DNA from: an uncultured Sphingobacteriaceae bacterium
GTDB lineage: Bacteria > Bacteroidota > Bacteroidia > Sphingobacteriales > Sphingobacteriaceae
Reading direction: 5' to 3'
NCBI GenBank assembly: GCA_937875035.1
Contig: CALNCF010000002.1
Coordinates: forward strand, 1 to 6,482
DNA: 6,482 nucleotides
Positions within the stretch are counted from its first letter, which is position 1, and every line of letters starts with the position of its first letter. Shown here piece by piece: positions 6,407 to 6,482 of the stretch. The translations under genes were made by a program, and so were the position numbers. Below the pieces are notes generated by a model. The model worked only from the letters and a program-made list of their open reading frames with translations, had not been told where the DNA came from and did not search any database.

Positions 6407-6420
6407 CGCCCTCACCCGTC

Positions 6421-6482
6421 ATGAAAAAATTTATATATACCCTCGCGCTCGCATGCGTGTTCATCAGCCCGGTTCTTGCCCA
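6421..6482 (+). CDS. Secreted or outer-membrane protein, N-terminal signal peptide only (3' cut by window)
   Basis: An ATG at 6421 opens a frame that runs off the window after 20 complete codons. The encoded start, MKKFIYTLALACVFISPVLA, is a textbook Sec signal peptide: two Lys, a hydrophobic core, and VLA before a probable cleavage. The next codon begins CA (Gln or His), in line with the Ala-Gln junction common in Bacteroidota. A Cys at position 12 is inside the core and not placed as a lipobox. No Shine-Dalgarno is seen upstream (CGCCCTCACCCGTC), which is normal for the phylum. The gene is divergent from the operon. Nothing can be said about the mature protein. Confidence 0.75.
   Translation, partial: MKKFIYTLALACVFISPVLA

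Larger units (their letters stand above)
5960..6420. other. Divergent intergenic region, 461 bases, no gene seen
   Basis: The region lies between the operon start and the divergent secreted-protein gene. I find no convincing open frame. The half near the operon has mixed composition with a strong hairpin (6039-6072) and an imperfect palindrome (6105-6123); the half near the plus-strand gene is AT-rich from about 6300 to 6395. Candidate promoters for both directions and three copies of TTGATCA lie here. No tRNA or recognised riboswitch is apparent. Confidence 0.7.

Noticed and set aside
5960..6420. CRISPR array, tRNA or insertion-sequence ends in the intergenic region
   Set aside because: The repeats are too few and too short for an array, no cloverleaf is visible, and there are no paired terminal inverted repeats or transposase remnants.

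Overview
The window looks like chromosome from a Bacteroidota bacterium, most likely a Chitinophaga-type member of the Chitinophagaceae (genus inferred from protein style only). The signs are a porin-like outer-membrane beta-barrel protein with a Gly/Leu-rich strand pattern, signal peptides ending in Ala-Gln, start codons without clear Shine-Dalgarno sequences, and candidate promoters of the Bacteroidota TTTG/TAnnTTTG type. Coding regions are about 50% G+C, apart from one clearly AT-rich stretch at 2341-2520.

Layout. From 2 to 514 (+) is the 3' end of an outer-membrane beta-barrel gene. A hairpin with U-tract at 549-575 separates it from a convergent four-gene block that fills 588-5959 on the minus strand. 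In transcription order the block encodes: (1) a three-helix inner-membrane protein of unknown function (5959-4763); (2) a GH46 chitosanase-like glycosidase (4763-3804); (3) a subtilisin-family S8 serine protease (3777-2650); (4) a 694-residue exported protein with a helical body and a C-terminal beta-rich region (2672-588). Genes 1 and 2 overlap by one base (TAATG), genes 2 and 3 are 26 bases apart, and genes 3 and 4 overlap by 23 bases, so the block reads as one operon. A 461-base gene-free region (5960-6420) holds candidate promoters, a 13-bp-stem hairpin, an imperfect palindrome and several short repeats. At 6421 a divergent secreted-protein gene begins and runs off the window.

The point of most interest is that the glycosidase and the protease, two unrelated enzymes, begin with the same module of about 66 residues (about 30 identities by hand alignment). 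It looks like a divergent bacterial SH3-type domain, with LNKR near the start and GKW(F/Y)xDRDxYFYWxxGL at the end. Neither enzyme has a signal peptide, although both catalytic families usually act outside the cell, and the protease lacks a propeptide. With a membrane protein upstream and an exported, possibly outer-membrane-associated protein downstream, the block resembles an envelope-spanning cassette carrying two hydrolases tagged with a common N-terminal module. Whether this is an effector delivery set, an envelope-remodelling set or a defence system cannot be decided from the sequence; I know of no described system with this exact composition.
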